Shown here piece after piece: positions 10,124 through 18,417 of a DNA stretch of 64,000 nucleotides. Every line of letters begins with the position of its first letter. Position 1 is the first letter of the stretch. A model generated the notes under the pieces. That model was not told the DNA's origin. It ran no database searches and saw nothing but the letters and a program-made list of their open reading frames with translations. Location: assembly GCF_900083545.1 (NCBI RefSeq), contig NZ_LT559262.1, positions 3,398,324 to 3,462,323 of the forward strand. The letters are read 5' to 3'. Position numbers and translations under genes: made by a program. This DNA is from Alistipes provencensis (GTDB lineage Bacteria; Bacteroidota; Bacteroidia; Bacteroidales; Rikenellaceae).

Positions 10124-11479
10124 ATGTCGAAAATCATTACACTACGCAAGGGTTTAGACATCAATCTGGTGGGCAAACCTCAGGAGTCGTTGGCGGACGC
10201 ACCGCAGGCTTCGGAGTATGCCCTCTCGCCCCTCGATTTCGAGGGTGTGACTCCCAAGCTGCTGGTTAAGGTGGGCGATCGGGTGAAAGCCGGTACGCCG
10301 TTGTTCTTCAACAAGGCCAACGAACGTATCCTCTTCACGTCGCCCGTCAGCGGCACGGTGGCCGCCGTCAACCGCGGTGAGAAGCGCAAGATTCTCAACG
10401 TGACGGTAACCCCCGACGCCACGCAGGAGTACGAGGAGTTCCCGAAGCCCGACCTTGGGTCGGCTTCGCGCGGGCAGATCGTCGAACTGCTGCTCCGGTC
10501 GGGCCTCTGGCCGATGATCGTGCAGCGTCCCTACGGCATCATCGCCGACCCCAACGACACGCCGAAAGCGGTCTTCGTCTCCGCCTTCGACTCGGCGCCT
10601 CTGGCTCCGGACTACAATTTTGTCCTGAAAGCCGAACAGAAGAACCTCCAGACGGGTATCGAAGTGATGCGGAAGCTCACGGCGGGCAAGGTGCACCTCT
10701 CGGTGCGCGCCAAGGCCGAAGGACAGATGCCGTCGCTCCGAGGTGCCGAGCTGCACACGTTCGCCGGCAAGCATCCCGTCGGCAACGTCGGCGTGCAGAT
10801 CCACCACATCGACCCCGTGAACAAAGGCGAGGTCGTATGGACGGTCAACGTGCAGGATCTGGCCATCATCGGCCGCCTGTTCAACGAGGGCCGTGTCGAC
10901 ATGACGAAGATCATCGCCGTGGCCGGTTCGGAGATCGAGAAACCGCACTACATCCGCATGGTGGGCGGCGCGAAGGTCGACTCCGTGGTCAAAGGCAACG
11001 TGAAGAAGCAAAAGGAGGGCGACAGCATCCGCTTCATCTCGGGCAACGTACTCACGGGCACCAAGACCGCGCTGGACGGCTTCATGGGCTTCTACGCCAA
11101 TCAACTGACTGCGATTCCCGAGGGCGACAAGTACGAACTGCTGGGCTGGGCGCTGCCCCGCTTCAACAAGTTCTCCGTATCGCGCGCCTATTTCTCGTGG
11201 ATCTGCCCCAAGAAGGCTTACGACCTCGATACCAACCTCAACGGCGGCGAGCGTCCGTTCGTCGTGACGGGGCTGTACGAGCGTTACCTGCCGATGGACA
11301 TCTATCCGATGTACCTGCTGAAGGCGTGCCTCGCGGGCGACATCGACAAGATGGAGAACCTCGGCATCTACGAGGTCACGGAGGAGGATTTCGCCCTGTG
11401 CGAGTTCGTCGATCCCTCGAAGATCGAGATTCAGCAGATCATCCGCGACGGTATTAACTTAATGATCAGGGAGGCTTAA
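10124..11479 (+). CDS. nqrA: Na+-translocating NADH:quinone reductase subunit A
   Basis: The 451-residue NqrA is the soluble cytoplasmic-side subunit of the sodium-pumping NADH:quinone oxidoreductase. The N-terminal part has the biotinyl-lipoyl-like barrel sequence (FEGVTPKLLVKVGDRVKAG), followed by the SPVSGTVAAVNRGEKR segment, and the length matches the family. The quinone in this phylum is expected to be menaquinone. It is the first gene of the six-gene nqrABCDEF operon, two bases before nqrB, with the putative promoter and a palindrome in its leader. Confidence 0.97.
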   Translation: MSKIITLRKGLDINLVGKPQESLADAPQASEYALSPLDFEGVTPKLLVKVGDRVKAGTPLFFNKANERILFTSPVSGTVAAVNRGEKRKILNVTVTPDATQEYEEFPKPDLGSASRGQIVELLLRSGLWPMIVQRPYGIIADPNDTPKAVFVSAFDSAPLAPDYNFVLKAEQKNLQTGIEVMRKLTAGKVHLSVRAKAEGQMPSLRGAELHTFAGKHPVGNVGVQIHHIDPVNKGEVVWTVNVQDLAIIGRLFNEGRVDMTKIIAVAGSEIEKPHYIRMVGGAKVDSVVKGNVKKQKEGDSIRFISGNVLTGTKTALDGFMGFYANQLTAIPEGDKYELLGWALPRFNKFSVSRAYFSWICPKKAYDLDTNLNGGERPFVVTGLYERYLPMDIYPMYLLKACLAGDIDKMENLGIYEVTEEDFALCEFVDPSKIEIQQIIRDGINLMIREA

Positions 11480-11481
11480 AG

Positions 11482-12609
11482 ATGGGACTTCGTAAATTCA
11501 TGGACAATATCAAGCCCACGTTCTCGAAAGGCGGGAAGCTGGGCTTTCTGGAGTCGACGTTCGATGCGTTCGAAACGTTCCTCTTCGTACCCAACACCAC
11601 GACCCGGAAGGGTGCGCACATCCGCGACTGCAACGACATGAAACGTACGATGATCATGGTCGTCGTAGCGCTGATGCCGGCGTTCTTCTTCGGCTGCTAC
11701 AACACGGGCATTCAGGTCGGACTCGAAGGCTTTCAGGCCTTCTTCTACGGACTGGTCCGCGTGCTGCCGATGGTCTGCGTCTCGTATATCGTGGGTCTGG
11801 GCATCGAATTCGGGTTCGCGCAGGCGCGCGGCCACGAGGTCAACGAGGGTTTCCTCGTCTCGGGTCTGCTGATCCCGATGATCATGCCGGTGTCGACCCC
11901 GCTCTGGATGGTCGGACTGGCGACGGCTTTCGCCGTGGTCTTCGGCAAGGAGGTCTTCGGCGGTACGGGTATGAACGTCTTCAACCCCGCGCTGCTGGCC
12001 CGTGCCTTCGCATTTTTCGCCTACACCCCCTCGATGTCGGGTGAGACGGTCTGGTATTCCGACTGGACGATGATGGGCGCGCATGTCGACGGCATCACCG
12101 GCGCCACGGCCCTCGAGCAGCTCTCGACGACCAACGCAATGGCTTACTCGCCGTTGGACGCCTTTCTGGGATTCATCCCCGGATCGTTCGCCGAAACCTC
12201 GACGCTGGCCATCCTGATCGGCGCCGCCATCCTGCTGTTCACGGGCATCGCCTCGTGGCGCACGATGGTCTCGGTGTTCGTCGGCGGACTGGCCATGGGC
12301 TATCTGTTCCAAGCGCTCGGCGTGACGACCTATCCCGCGTGGTGGCATCTGATCGTCGGCGGCTTCGCCTTCGGCGCGGTCTTCATGGCCACGGACCCCG
12401 TGACCTCGGCGCAGACCGACAAGGGCAAGTACATCGTAGGCTTCATGACCGGTGCGCTGGCCGTGCTGATCCGCGTGGTGAACCCGGCCTATCCCGAGGG
12501 CATGATGCTTTCGATCCTCTTTATGAATGCGCTGGCGCCGCTGGTCGACTACTATGTGGTCGAGGCCAACATCGCCCGCCGCAAGAAACGTGTCAAACTC
12601 GCAAAATAG
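11482..12609 (+). CDS. nqrB: Na+-translocating NADH:quinone reductase subunit B
   Basis: This 375-residue membrane subunit has about ten hydrophobic segments. The covalent FMN attachment site is visible as GITGATALEQ, with Thr209 as the expected flavinylated residue. NqrB holds FMN and riboflavin and forms much of the sodium channel. The start ATG lies two bases after the nqrA stop, and nqrC follows by 12 bases. The length is slightly shorter than the roughly 410 residues of gammaproteobacterial NqrB. Confidence 0.97.
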   Translation: MGLRKFMDNIKPTFSKGGKLGFLESTFDAFETFLFVPNTTTRKGAHIRDCNDMKRTMIMVVVALMPAFFFGCYNTGIQVGLEGFQAFFYGLVRVLPMVCVSYIVGLGIEFGFAQARGHEVNEGFLVSGLLIPMIMPVSTPLWMVGLATAFAVVFGKEVFGGTGMNVFNPALLARAFAFFAYTPSMSGETVWYSDWTMMGAHVDGITGATALEQLSTTNAMAYSPLDAFLGFIPGSFAETSTLAILIGAAILLFTGIASWRTMVSVFVGGLAMGYLFQALGVTTYPAWWHLIVGGFAFGAVFMATDPVTSAQTDKGKYIVGFMTGALAVLIRVVNPAYPEGMMLSILFMNALAPLVDYYVVEANIARRKKRVKLAK

Positions 12610-12621
12610 GGGAGATAAGTT

Positions 12622-13476
12622 ATGGCAACGAAAAAATTCAAATGCAATGTCTGCGGCTACATCCACGAAGGTGACGCCGCACCCGCCAACTGCCCTGTCT
12701 GCGGAGTTCCCGCATCGGAATTCACCGAGCTGAAACAGGAGAAGAAGGGCATGTTCAGCGACAAGAACGGCAACGCCTATATTATAATGTACTCGACGGT
12801 GATGGTCGTCATCGTGGCCGTGCTGCTGGCCGTGGCGGCCCTCGCCCTCAAACCCCGTCAGGACGCCAACGACCTGAACGAGAAAAAGCAGAATATCCTC
12901 GCATCGCTCTCGGCGCAGGACCAGTCCTACGACGAGTATATCGACGCCTATGTCGTGGACAAGGAGGGCAGGCGGATCGAAGGCGAGGATGTCTTCGCGC
13001 TGCTCAACGACCTGCCGGGCACGTTCGAGGCGGGCAAATTCCCGATCTTCGAGGCCAAGGACGGCCGTGTGGTCATCCCCGTCACGGGCATGGGCCTCTG
13101 GGGTCCGGTCTGGGGCTATGTGGCCCTCGAGAAGGACATGGACACCGTGTCCGGCATCATCATGGCCCACAAGGGCGAGACCCCGGGTCTCGGCGCCGAG
13201 ATCGCCACACCGAAGTATCAGGCCAATTTCGTCGGCAAGACGATCTTCGAGGGCGACAAATTCGTCTCGGTGACGCTCCGCAAGGGCGGCGCCAAGGACC
13301 CCGCGCACGAGGTGGACGCCATCTCGGGCGGTACGAAGACCTCCGACGGCGTGACGGCCATGCTCTACAACAGTCTGGAGAACTACCTGCCCCTGCTGGA
13401 GGCCAAGCGTGCCGCTGCGACTACCGCCCCTGCGGCAAAAGTGTCTAACGAAGAAAATGTAGAAAACAATGAGTAA
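12622..13476 (+). CDS. nqrC: NqrC with N-terminal rubredoxin-like domain
   Basis: In this 284-residue protein, residues 1-35 form a rubredoxin-like zinc/iron knuckle: Cys8-x2-Cys11-Gly and Cys24-Pro-x-Cys27-Gly, similar to rubrerythrin C-terminal domains. A transmembrane helix (about 52-77) follows, then the NqrC periplasmic FMN domain with SGGTKT, where Thr238 aligns with the flavinylated Thr. Classical NqrC starts close to the membrane helix, so the N-terminal domain is an addition that would face the cytoplasm. The frame is continuous with no internal stop; separate translation would need a start near Met44, upstream of the helix. It overlaps nqrD by 8 bases. Confidence 0.95.
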   Translation: MATKKFKCNVCGYIHEGDAAPANCPVCGVPASEFTELKQEKKGMFSDKNGNAYIIMYSTVMVVIVAVLLAVAALALKPRQDANDLNEKKQNILASLSAQDQSYDEYIDAYVVDKEGRRIEGEDVFALLNDLPGTFEAGKFPIFEAKDGRVVIPVTGMGLWGPVWGYVALEKDMDTVSGIIMAHKGETPGLGAEIATPKYQANFVGKTIFEGDKFVSVTLRKGGAKDPAHEVDAISGGTKTSDGVTAMLYNSLENYLPLLEAKRAAATTAPAAKVSNEENVENNE

Positions 13477-14125
13477 GATGGAAAAAGAGCCTTTGTTTTC
13501 GGCTAAGAACCTGAAATTCCTGACGGGCCCGTTTTCGGCGAACAACCCGGTCATCGTGCAGATCCTCGGTATCTGCTCGGCGCTGGCCGTCACCGTACAG
13601 CTCAAGCCCGCCATCGTTATGGCACTCTCCGTGACGGTCGTCACGGGATTTGCAAACCTCGTGATGTCGCTGCTGCGCAACGGCGTTCCCTCGCGCATCC
13701 GCATCATCGTCCAGCTCGTCGTCATCGCCGCGCTGGTGATCCTCGTCGACCAAGTGCTCAAGGCATTCGTTTACGAAGTCTCGAAGCAGTTGTCGGTCTA
13801 TGTCGGACTTATCATCACCAACTGTATCGTCATGGGCCGCGTCGAGGCCTTCGCACTGGCCAACAAGCCTTGGGCATCGTTCCTCGACGGTCTGGGCAAC
13901 GGTCTGGGCTACGGCCTGATTCTGGTGATCGTGGCCTTCTTCCGCGAGTTGTTCGGCTCGGGCAGCCTGATGGGTTTCCGCATCATCCCCGAAAGCTGGT
14001 ACATGGCCGAGGGCGGTTTCTATTCGAACTGCGGACTGATGCTCTTCCCGCCGATGGCGCTGATCATCGTGGGCTGCATCATCTGGGTGCACCGTTCGCG
14101 CAACAAGGACTTACAGGAAAAATAG
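13469..14125 (+). CDS. nqrD: Na+-translocating NADH:quinone reductase subunit D
   Basis: A 218-residue polytopic subunit of the NqrD/RnfE family with six predicted membrane helices. Typical blocks are the N-terminal [32 protein letters not shown] with the Cys that contributes to the intramembrane iron centre, and [21 protein letters not shown]. The start overlaps the end of nqrC by 8 bases, implying coupled translation; nqrE follows 11 bases after the stop. Confidence 0.97.
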   Translation: MSKMEKEPLFSAKNLKFLTGPFSANNPVIVQILGICSALAVTVQLKPAIVMALSVTVVTGFANLVMSLLRNGVPSRIRIIVQLVVIAALVILVDQVLKAFVYEVSKQLSVYVGLIITNCIVMGRVEAFALANKPWASFLDGLGNGLGYGLILVIVAFFRELFGSGSLMGFRIIPESWYMAEGGFYSNCGLMLFPPMALIIVGCIIWVHRSRNKDLQEK

Positions 14126-14136
14126 GAGGATAACGT

Positions 14137-14757
14137 ATGGAATCATTGAATATCTTTATCCGGTCGATCTTTATCGACAACATGGTCTTCGCCTTCTTCT
14201 TCGGCATGTGTTCCTACATCGCCGTGTCGAAGAGCGTGAAGACGGCCCTCGGCCTCGGCGCCGCCGTTACGTTCGTGATGGTGATGACCGTGCCGCTGAA
14301 CTACCTCTTGTATGAATTCGTGCTGAAGGCCGGCGCGCTCTCGTGGGCCGGACTACCCGACGTAGACCTGAACTTCCTGTCGTTCATCGTCTTTATCGCC
14401 ACCATCGCGGCTTTCGTGCAACTGGTGGAGATGGCCGTCGAGAAATTCTCCCCGACGCTTTACAGCCAGTTGGGTATCTTCCTGCCGCTGATCGCCGTGA
14501 ACTGCGCCATCATGGGCGGCTCGCTCTTCATGCAGCAGAAGGTCGACGCCGCCGAGATTTCGTCGCTCTGGCAGTCGATCGTCTACGGTCTGGGCTCGGG
14601 TCTGGGCTGGTGGCTGGCGATCGTGATGATGGCCGCCATCCGCGAGAAGACGACCTATTCGCACATCCCCGCGGCGCTCAAAGGCCCCGGCATTGCTTTC
14701 ATCATCACCGGTCTGATGGGTATCGCCTTCATGATCTTCTCGGGCATCCAGTTCTAA
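14137..14757 (+). CDS. nqrE: Na+-translocating NADH:quinone reductase subunit E
   Basis: This 206-residue six-helix subunit of the NqrE/RnfA family is paralogous to NqrD with inverted topology. Characteristic blocks are the N-terminal FIRSIFIDNMVFAFFFGMCS with the conserved Cys, and LPLIAVNCAIMGGSLFMQ with the second Cys of the intramembrane Fe site. It lies 11 bases after nqrD and 24 before nqrF. Length and composition are normal for the family. Confidence 0.97.
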   Translation: MESLNIFIRSIFIDNMVFAFFFGMCSYIAVSKSVKTALGLGAAVTFVMVMTVPLNYLLYEFVLKAGALSWAGLPDVDLNFLSFIVFIATIAAFVQLVEMAVEKFSPTLYSQLGIFLPLIAVNCAIMGGSLFMQQKVDAAEISSLWQSIVYGLGSGLGWWLAIVMMAAIREKTTYSHIPAALKGPGIAFIITGLMGIAFMIFSGIQF

Positions 14758-14781
14758 CCTTTAAAAAGAGATTCTGAAAAA

Positions 14782-16044
14782 ATGACTACAACGATTTTAA
14801 TAGCGATCGCCGCATTTCTGGTAATCACGCTCGTGCTGGTCGCACTGCTTCTCTATGCGAAGGCCAAGCTGGTATCGTCGGGCGACGTGACGATCGACAT
14901 CAACAACGGCGAGAAGGTCATCAAGACCGAGAGCGGCTCGACGCTGCTCGCTACGCTGGCCAATAACAAGGTGTTCCTGCCTTCGGCCTGCGGCGGCGGC
15001 GGTTCGTGCGGCATGTGCAAATGTCAGGTGCTCGAAGGCGGCGGCGACATCCTGCCCACCGAAACGGGATTCATCACGCGCAAGATGGCCAAGGAGCACT
15101 GGCGTCTGGGCTGTCAGGTGAAGGTGAAGGAGAACATGAAGATCCACGTCGAAGAGGCCGTTCTGGGCGTCAAGAAATGGGAATGCACCGTGGTCTCGAA
15201 CCGCAATATCTCGACTTTCCTCAAGGAGTTCGTCGTGAAGCTGCCCGAGGGCGAGAACCTCAAGTTCCGCAGCGGCGGCTACATCCAGATCGACATTCCG
15301 AAGTACGACGCCATCAAGTTCTCGGACATGGACGTGGACGAGAAGTACCGCGCCGACTGGGACAAGTTCAAGATGTGGGATCTCGTCGCCACCAACCCCG
15401 AACCGACGTTCCGTGCCTACTCGATGGCCAACCACCCGGCCGAGGGCAACATCATCATGCTCAACATCCGTATCGCCACGCCTCCGTTCGACAAGGCCAC
15501 GGGCGGCTTCATGAAGGTCAACCCGGGTATCTGCTCGTCGTATGTCTTCTCGCGCAAGCCGGGCGACAAGATTACGATTTCGGGTCCTTACGGCGAGTTC
15601 TTCCTGCCGGACAACCTGCCCGACACGCAGGAGCTGATCTTCATCGGCGGCGGTGCGGGCATGGCCCCGATGCGCAGCCACCTGATGCACCTGTTCAAGA
15701 CCGAGAAGACCGCCAAACCGGTGTCGTTCTGGTACGGTGCGCGTGCGCTGAAGGAGGTTCCCTACCTCGACGAGTTCCACCAGATCGAGAAGGATTTCCC
15801 CAACTTCAAGTTCAATCTGGCGCTCGACCGTCCCGATCCCGAGGCGGACGCCGCCGGGGTGAAATACACGCCGGGCTTCGTGCACAACGTGCTCTACGAG
15901 AACTACCTCAAGAACCATCAGGCTCCCGAGGACTGCATCTACCTCATGTGCGGACCTCCGATGATGATCGCCTCGGTGGTCAAGATGCTCGACGACCTCG
16001 GCGTGCCGCCGGAGAATATTCTCTACGACAACTTCGGTTCGTAG
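14782..16044 (+). CDS. nqrF: Na+-translocating NADH:quinone reductase subunit F
   Basis: The 420-residue electron-input subunit has an N-terminal membrane anchor (about 4-26), a 2Fe-2S ferredoxin domain with Cys70, Cys76, Cys79 and Cys111 (CGGGGSCGMCKC and LGCQV), then an FAD domain with RAYSMANHP and an NADH-binding domain (FIGGGAGMAPMRSHL; LMCGPPMMI). It oxidises NADH and passes electrons through FAD and the iron-sulfur cluster to the other subunits. It is the last gene of the operon and is followed by a strong hairpin. There is no apbE flavin transferase, needed to flavinylate NqrB and NqrC, in the window. Confidence 0.97.
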   Translation: MTTTILIAIAAFLVITLVLVALLLYAKAKLVSSGDVTIDINNGEKVIKTESGSTLLATLANNKVFLPSACGGGGSCGMCKCQVLEGGGDILPTETGFITRKMAKEHWRLGCQVKVKENMKIHVEEAVLGVKKWECTVVSNRNISTFLKEFVVKLPEGENLKFRSGGYIQIDIPKYDAIKFSDMDVDEKYRADWDKFKMWDLVATNPEPTFRAYSMANHPAEGNIIMLNIRIATPPFDKATGGFMKVNPGICSSYVFSRKPGDKITISGPYGEFFLPDNLPDTQELIFIGGGAGMAPMRSHLMHLFKTEKTAKPVSFWYGARALKEVPYLDEFHQIEKDFPNFKFNLALDRPDPEADAAGVKYTPGFVHNVLYENYLKNHQAPEDCIYLMCGPPMMIASVVKMLDDLGVPPENILYDNFGS

Positions 16045-16083
16045 CGGATGTAATGATCCGCAAAACGCCGAAGGCGTATAAAT

Positions 16084-16129
16084 GAAGGGGAGGAAAGTTT
16101 CCAAATAAATTTGGACTTTCCTCCCCTTC
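16084..16129. terminator. terminator of the nqr operon
   Basis: GAAGGGGAGGAAAGT (16084-16098) pairs perfectly with ACTTTCCTCCCCTTC (16115-16129), and the loop contains a further CCAAAT/ATTTGG pairing. A T-rich run (GTTTATTGTTATTG) follows. It lies 39 bases after nqrF and upstream of the convergent sulfatase end. Confidence 0.85.
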
Positions 16130-16187
16130 GTTTATTGTTATTGTTTCCGCAGGGATTGCGGATCATTGCTCCAAGTAATGTAGCTGA

Positions 16188-17588
16188 TCAGAACGGGTTA
16201 TTGGGTTCTGCAAAGTCGTAGAACGTACCGTAATCGCCCCGCCGCGGAGCTCCGGGCATGTCGGGGCGGAAATCGGGGCATTCTTCGACCCGTGCTTTCA
16301 GCCTGCGGTAGATCTCCTTCACCTCGTCGCTGCACACTGCAATATCAATCGGATGCTCTTCCATAAAGTCCTCTTTGGTATTGTAGAAGCGGCCGTCCCA
16401 ATAGTATTTGTATTCGGCGGTACGGGCAGCCCGCGAAGCATACGGCGCCGGCGCCGTCGGCCAAAGCGGATTGTAGTGCATCAGCGAAATCTCTTTCTCC
16501 AAGGGTTTCTGTCCCGCGATCTCGGGATAGAGGCTCACGCCGTCGAGCTTCCACTCCGCGGGAACCCCGATCCGCATGGCGTCGGCGAACGTGGGGAAGA
16601 AATCCGTAAAATCGGCCAGCCGTTCGCTCGCGCGCGGCGCGATGCGGTCGCCCCAGCAGACGATCAGCGGAACCGAAGTCCCCACGCCCCGCGGATCGCC
16701 TTTACCGCCGCGGCGCAGCGTTCCGTCAGCCATCTGCGAAACAATACGCGTCGAGGTGCCGTTATCCGACGTAAAGATGAAGATCGTATTGTCCCACTGC
16801 CCGTTCTCCTTGAGCCGTTGTACCATGCGTCCGACCTTCTTGTCCAGATAGGCCACCATGTCGCGGAAATTGGAGGTGTCCTTCCCGAACCGCCCGAGGA
16901 AATCCAGATCCCAGCTCTCGGAATCGGGGGTCGGCGTATGGGGCGTATGCACGAGGGGCGTGGAATAATAGAGTAAGAAAGGTTTTTCGGATTCTTTCTG
17001 CCGGTCGAGGAACTCGAATGCCGCACCTTCGAACCCGTCGGGGCCGTAGGTCGAATATTCGTAATGACCGTGGTTGTCCATCATGCAGTTGGCGTAACGG
17101 TCGGTACCGGTCGGACCGTTGAACTCCTTGTACACTTCGAGCTGGAAAAGGCACCACTCGTCCCATCCCAGCCGCGTGGGCATCTCGCGGTCGCGTCCGA
17201 GCTGCCACTTGCCGAACATACCGGTCGTATAGCCGGCCTGCCGGGCCAGTTGGGCGAAGGTGGGTTCGTCGTCGTTCATATAGCCGAAGCAGACGTAGTT
17301 GCGGTCGTTGTACTGACCGGTCATCAGTTGCACACGCGAGGGAGAGCTCAGCGGCTGGGCGTGCATATTGCGGAAGAAAAGGCCGTTGCGGGCCAGCGAA
17401 TCGATCGTGTGCGTGTCGTAGGAGACGCCGCCCATGCAGCCGAAACATTCGGCGCCGATGTCGTCAGCCAGAAAAAGCACGATGTTGGGACGTTCGGAAG
17501 ATTCAATCCCCGGATGCTGCTCGCCGCAGCCGACTGCCGCAAGCGATAAGACGGACAAACCTGTCGTCTGGAAGTAGGTTGTATTCAT
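16188..17588 (-). CDS. sulfatase lipoprotein, serine-type
   Basis: A 466-residue S1-family sulfatase. A lipobox-like segment (LAAVGC, Cys21) suggests membrane anchoring. The metal pair is Asp42-Asp43 (FLADDIGAE) and the active-site motif S-x-P-S-R begins at Ser81 (LSSPSRVQLMTG), so a serine must be matured to formylglycine. Other blocks are MFGKWQLGR and TSDNGTSTR. It removes sulfate from a glycan, presumably the substrate of locus A. It lies 23 bases downstream of the ECF sigma gene on the same strand and probably shares its strong promoter. Confidence 0.92.
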   Translation of the reverse strand: MNTTYFQTTGLSVLSLAAVGCGEQHPGIESSERPNIVLFLADDIGAECFGCMGGVSYDTHTIDSLARNGLFFRNMHAQPLSSPSRVQLMTGQYNDRNYVCFGYMNDDEPTFAQLARQAGYTTGMFGKWQLGRDREMPTRLGWDEWCLFQLEVYKEFNGPTGTDRYANCMMDNHGHYEYSTYGPDGFEGAAFEFLDRQKESEKPFLLYYSTPLVHTPHTPTPDSESWDLDFLGRFGKDTSNFRDMVAYLDKKVGRMVQRLKENGQWDNTIFIFTSDNGTSTRIVSQMADGTLRRGGKGDPRGVGTSVPLIVCWGDRIAPRASERLADFTDFFPTFADAMRIGVPAEWKLDGVSLYPEIAGQKPLEKEISLMHYNPLWPTAPAPYASRAARTAEYKYYWDGRFYNTKEDFMEEHPIDIAVCSDEVKEIYRRLKARVEECPDFRPDMPGAPRRGDYGTFYDFAEPNNPF

Positions 17589-17611
17589 GATTATAATTCT
17601 TCAATTTTTCA

Positions 17612-18160
17612 TCAGACAAAAAATGACATGACAGACAATATCTTACGCAATCGCGTCAGTGCCACCGAAATATGAAACTGCACGGTATGCGGGCTGATCC
17701 CGAGGTTTTCGGCGATTTCATTATAGGACATATGTTCGTAACGACTCATTTTGAACACCCGCCGGCATTGTTCCGGAAGGTTCTCGATCGCCAGCTCGAT
17801 CATTTCCAGCAGATCTTCCGTCGTTATGCGCCCGCCGGGGTCGACCGACAGTTCCGTTTCGCGGGTCTCGGAGTGCCGAATGTATTGCAGGTGCATTTTG
17901 GAACGTTTGAACCGATTGAAGATCGCATTGCGCGTCATCCGGAACAGGTAGGCACGGATCGACAGCACTTGCCCCATCAGGGAGCGGTTTTCCCACACTT
18001 GCAGAAAAATATCCTGCGTAACGTCTTCCGCCTCGGTTTCATTTTTCAGAAACCGAAGTGAAAAGTCGTACACCCTCGGAGCATAACGTACATAGAGCGT
18101 ATCGAGAGCATCAATATCCCCCTGACCAAGTCTGTCTAACAATAATTGCTCTTCGTTCAT
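17612..18160 (-). CDS. ECF RNA polymerase sigma factor (Bacteroides family)
   Basis: The 182-residue sigma-70-family ECF factor has region 2 (LRFLKNETEAEDVTQDIFLQVW, core binding and -10 recognition) and region 4 with the helix-turn-helix (MSYNEIAENLGISPHTVQFH). It is expected to be held by a FecR-type anti-sigma and released by a SusC signal. No FecR gene is adjacent: the nearest one (27910-28890) is about 10 kb away in the same locus, past a terminator-like hairpin. A textbook promoter lies immediately upstream, and a sulfatase gene follows. Confidence 0.95.
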   Translation of the reverse strand: MNEEQLLLDRLGQGDIDALDTLYVRYAPRVYDFSLRFLKNETEAEDVTQDIFLQVWENRSLMGQVLSIRAYLFRMTRNAIFNRFKRSKMHLQYIRHSETRETELSVDPGGRITTEDLLEMIELAIENLPEQCRRVFKMSRYEHMSYNEIAENLGISPHTVQFHISVALTRLRKILSVMSFFV

Positions 18161-18166
18161 TGTTTA

Positions 18167-18198
18167 CAAAGTTACCTTTCTTGTTGCAAGGATACAAA
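18167..18198 (-). promoter_or_regulatory. strong Bacteroidota promoter of the locus A sigma gene
   Basis: On the minus strand, TTTG (18195-18198), a 20-base spacer and TAACTTTG (18167-18174) fit the housekeeping consensus exactly. The -7 element ends only 6 bases before the ATG at 18160, predicting a nearly leaderless mRNA. Confidence 0.7.
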
Positions 18199-18358
18199 TA
18201 TATTATCTGGCAGATCAACACGATATTCAAAAAAATCATGTCGCGTCTAACCATTTGCATCGCAAGATTATTCCATTTTATGAATTACGCAAACAAGAAC
18301 CATTATGTACGCGAAACGACTCACAGAGGCTCCACAGGCGACGTCACGCACAGATGAA

Positions 18359-18388
18359 CCGCAGACGCTCCGAATAGAGCGTCTGCGG
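18359..18388 (-). terminator. hairpin at the end of the locus A main operon
   Basis: CCGCAGACGCTC (18359-18370) and GAGCGTCTGCGG (18377-18388) form a perfect 12-bp stem with a 6-base loop, 30 bases past the stop of the 18418 gene. It separates the locus from the sigma gene. The T-run after it is weak. Confidence 0.65.
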
Positions 18389-18417
18389 TTGCAGATCTCG
18401 CAGGCCATGCGGTATTC

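Noticed and set aside
18058..18357. 99-codon plus-strand frame upstream of the sigma gene
   Set aside because: It covers the sigma promoter and start region antisense, with no signal or family feature.
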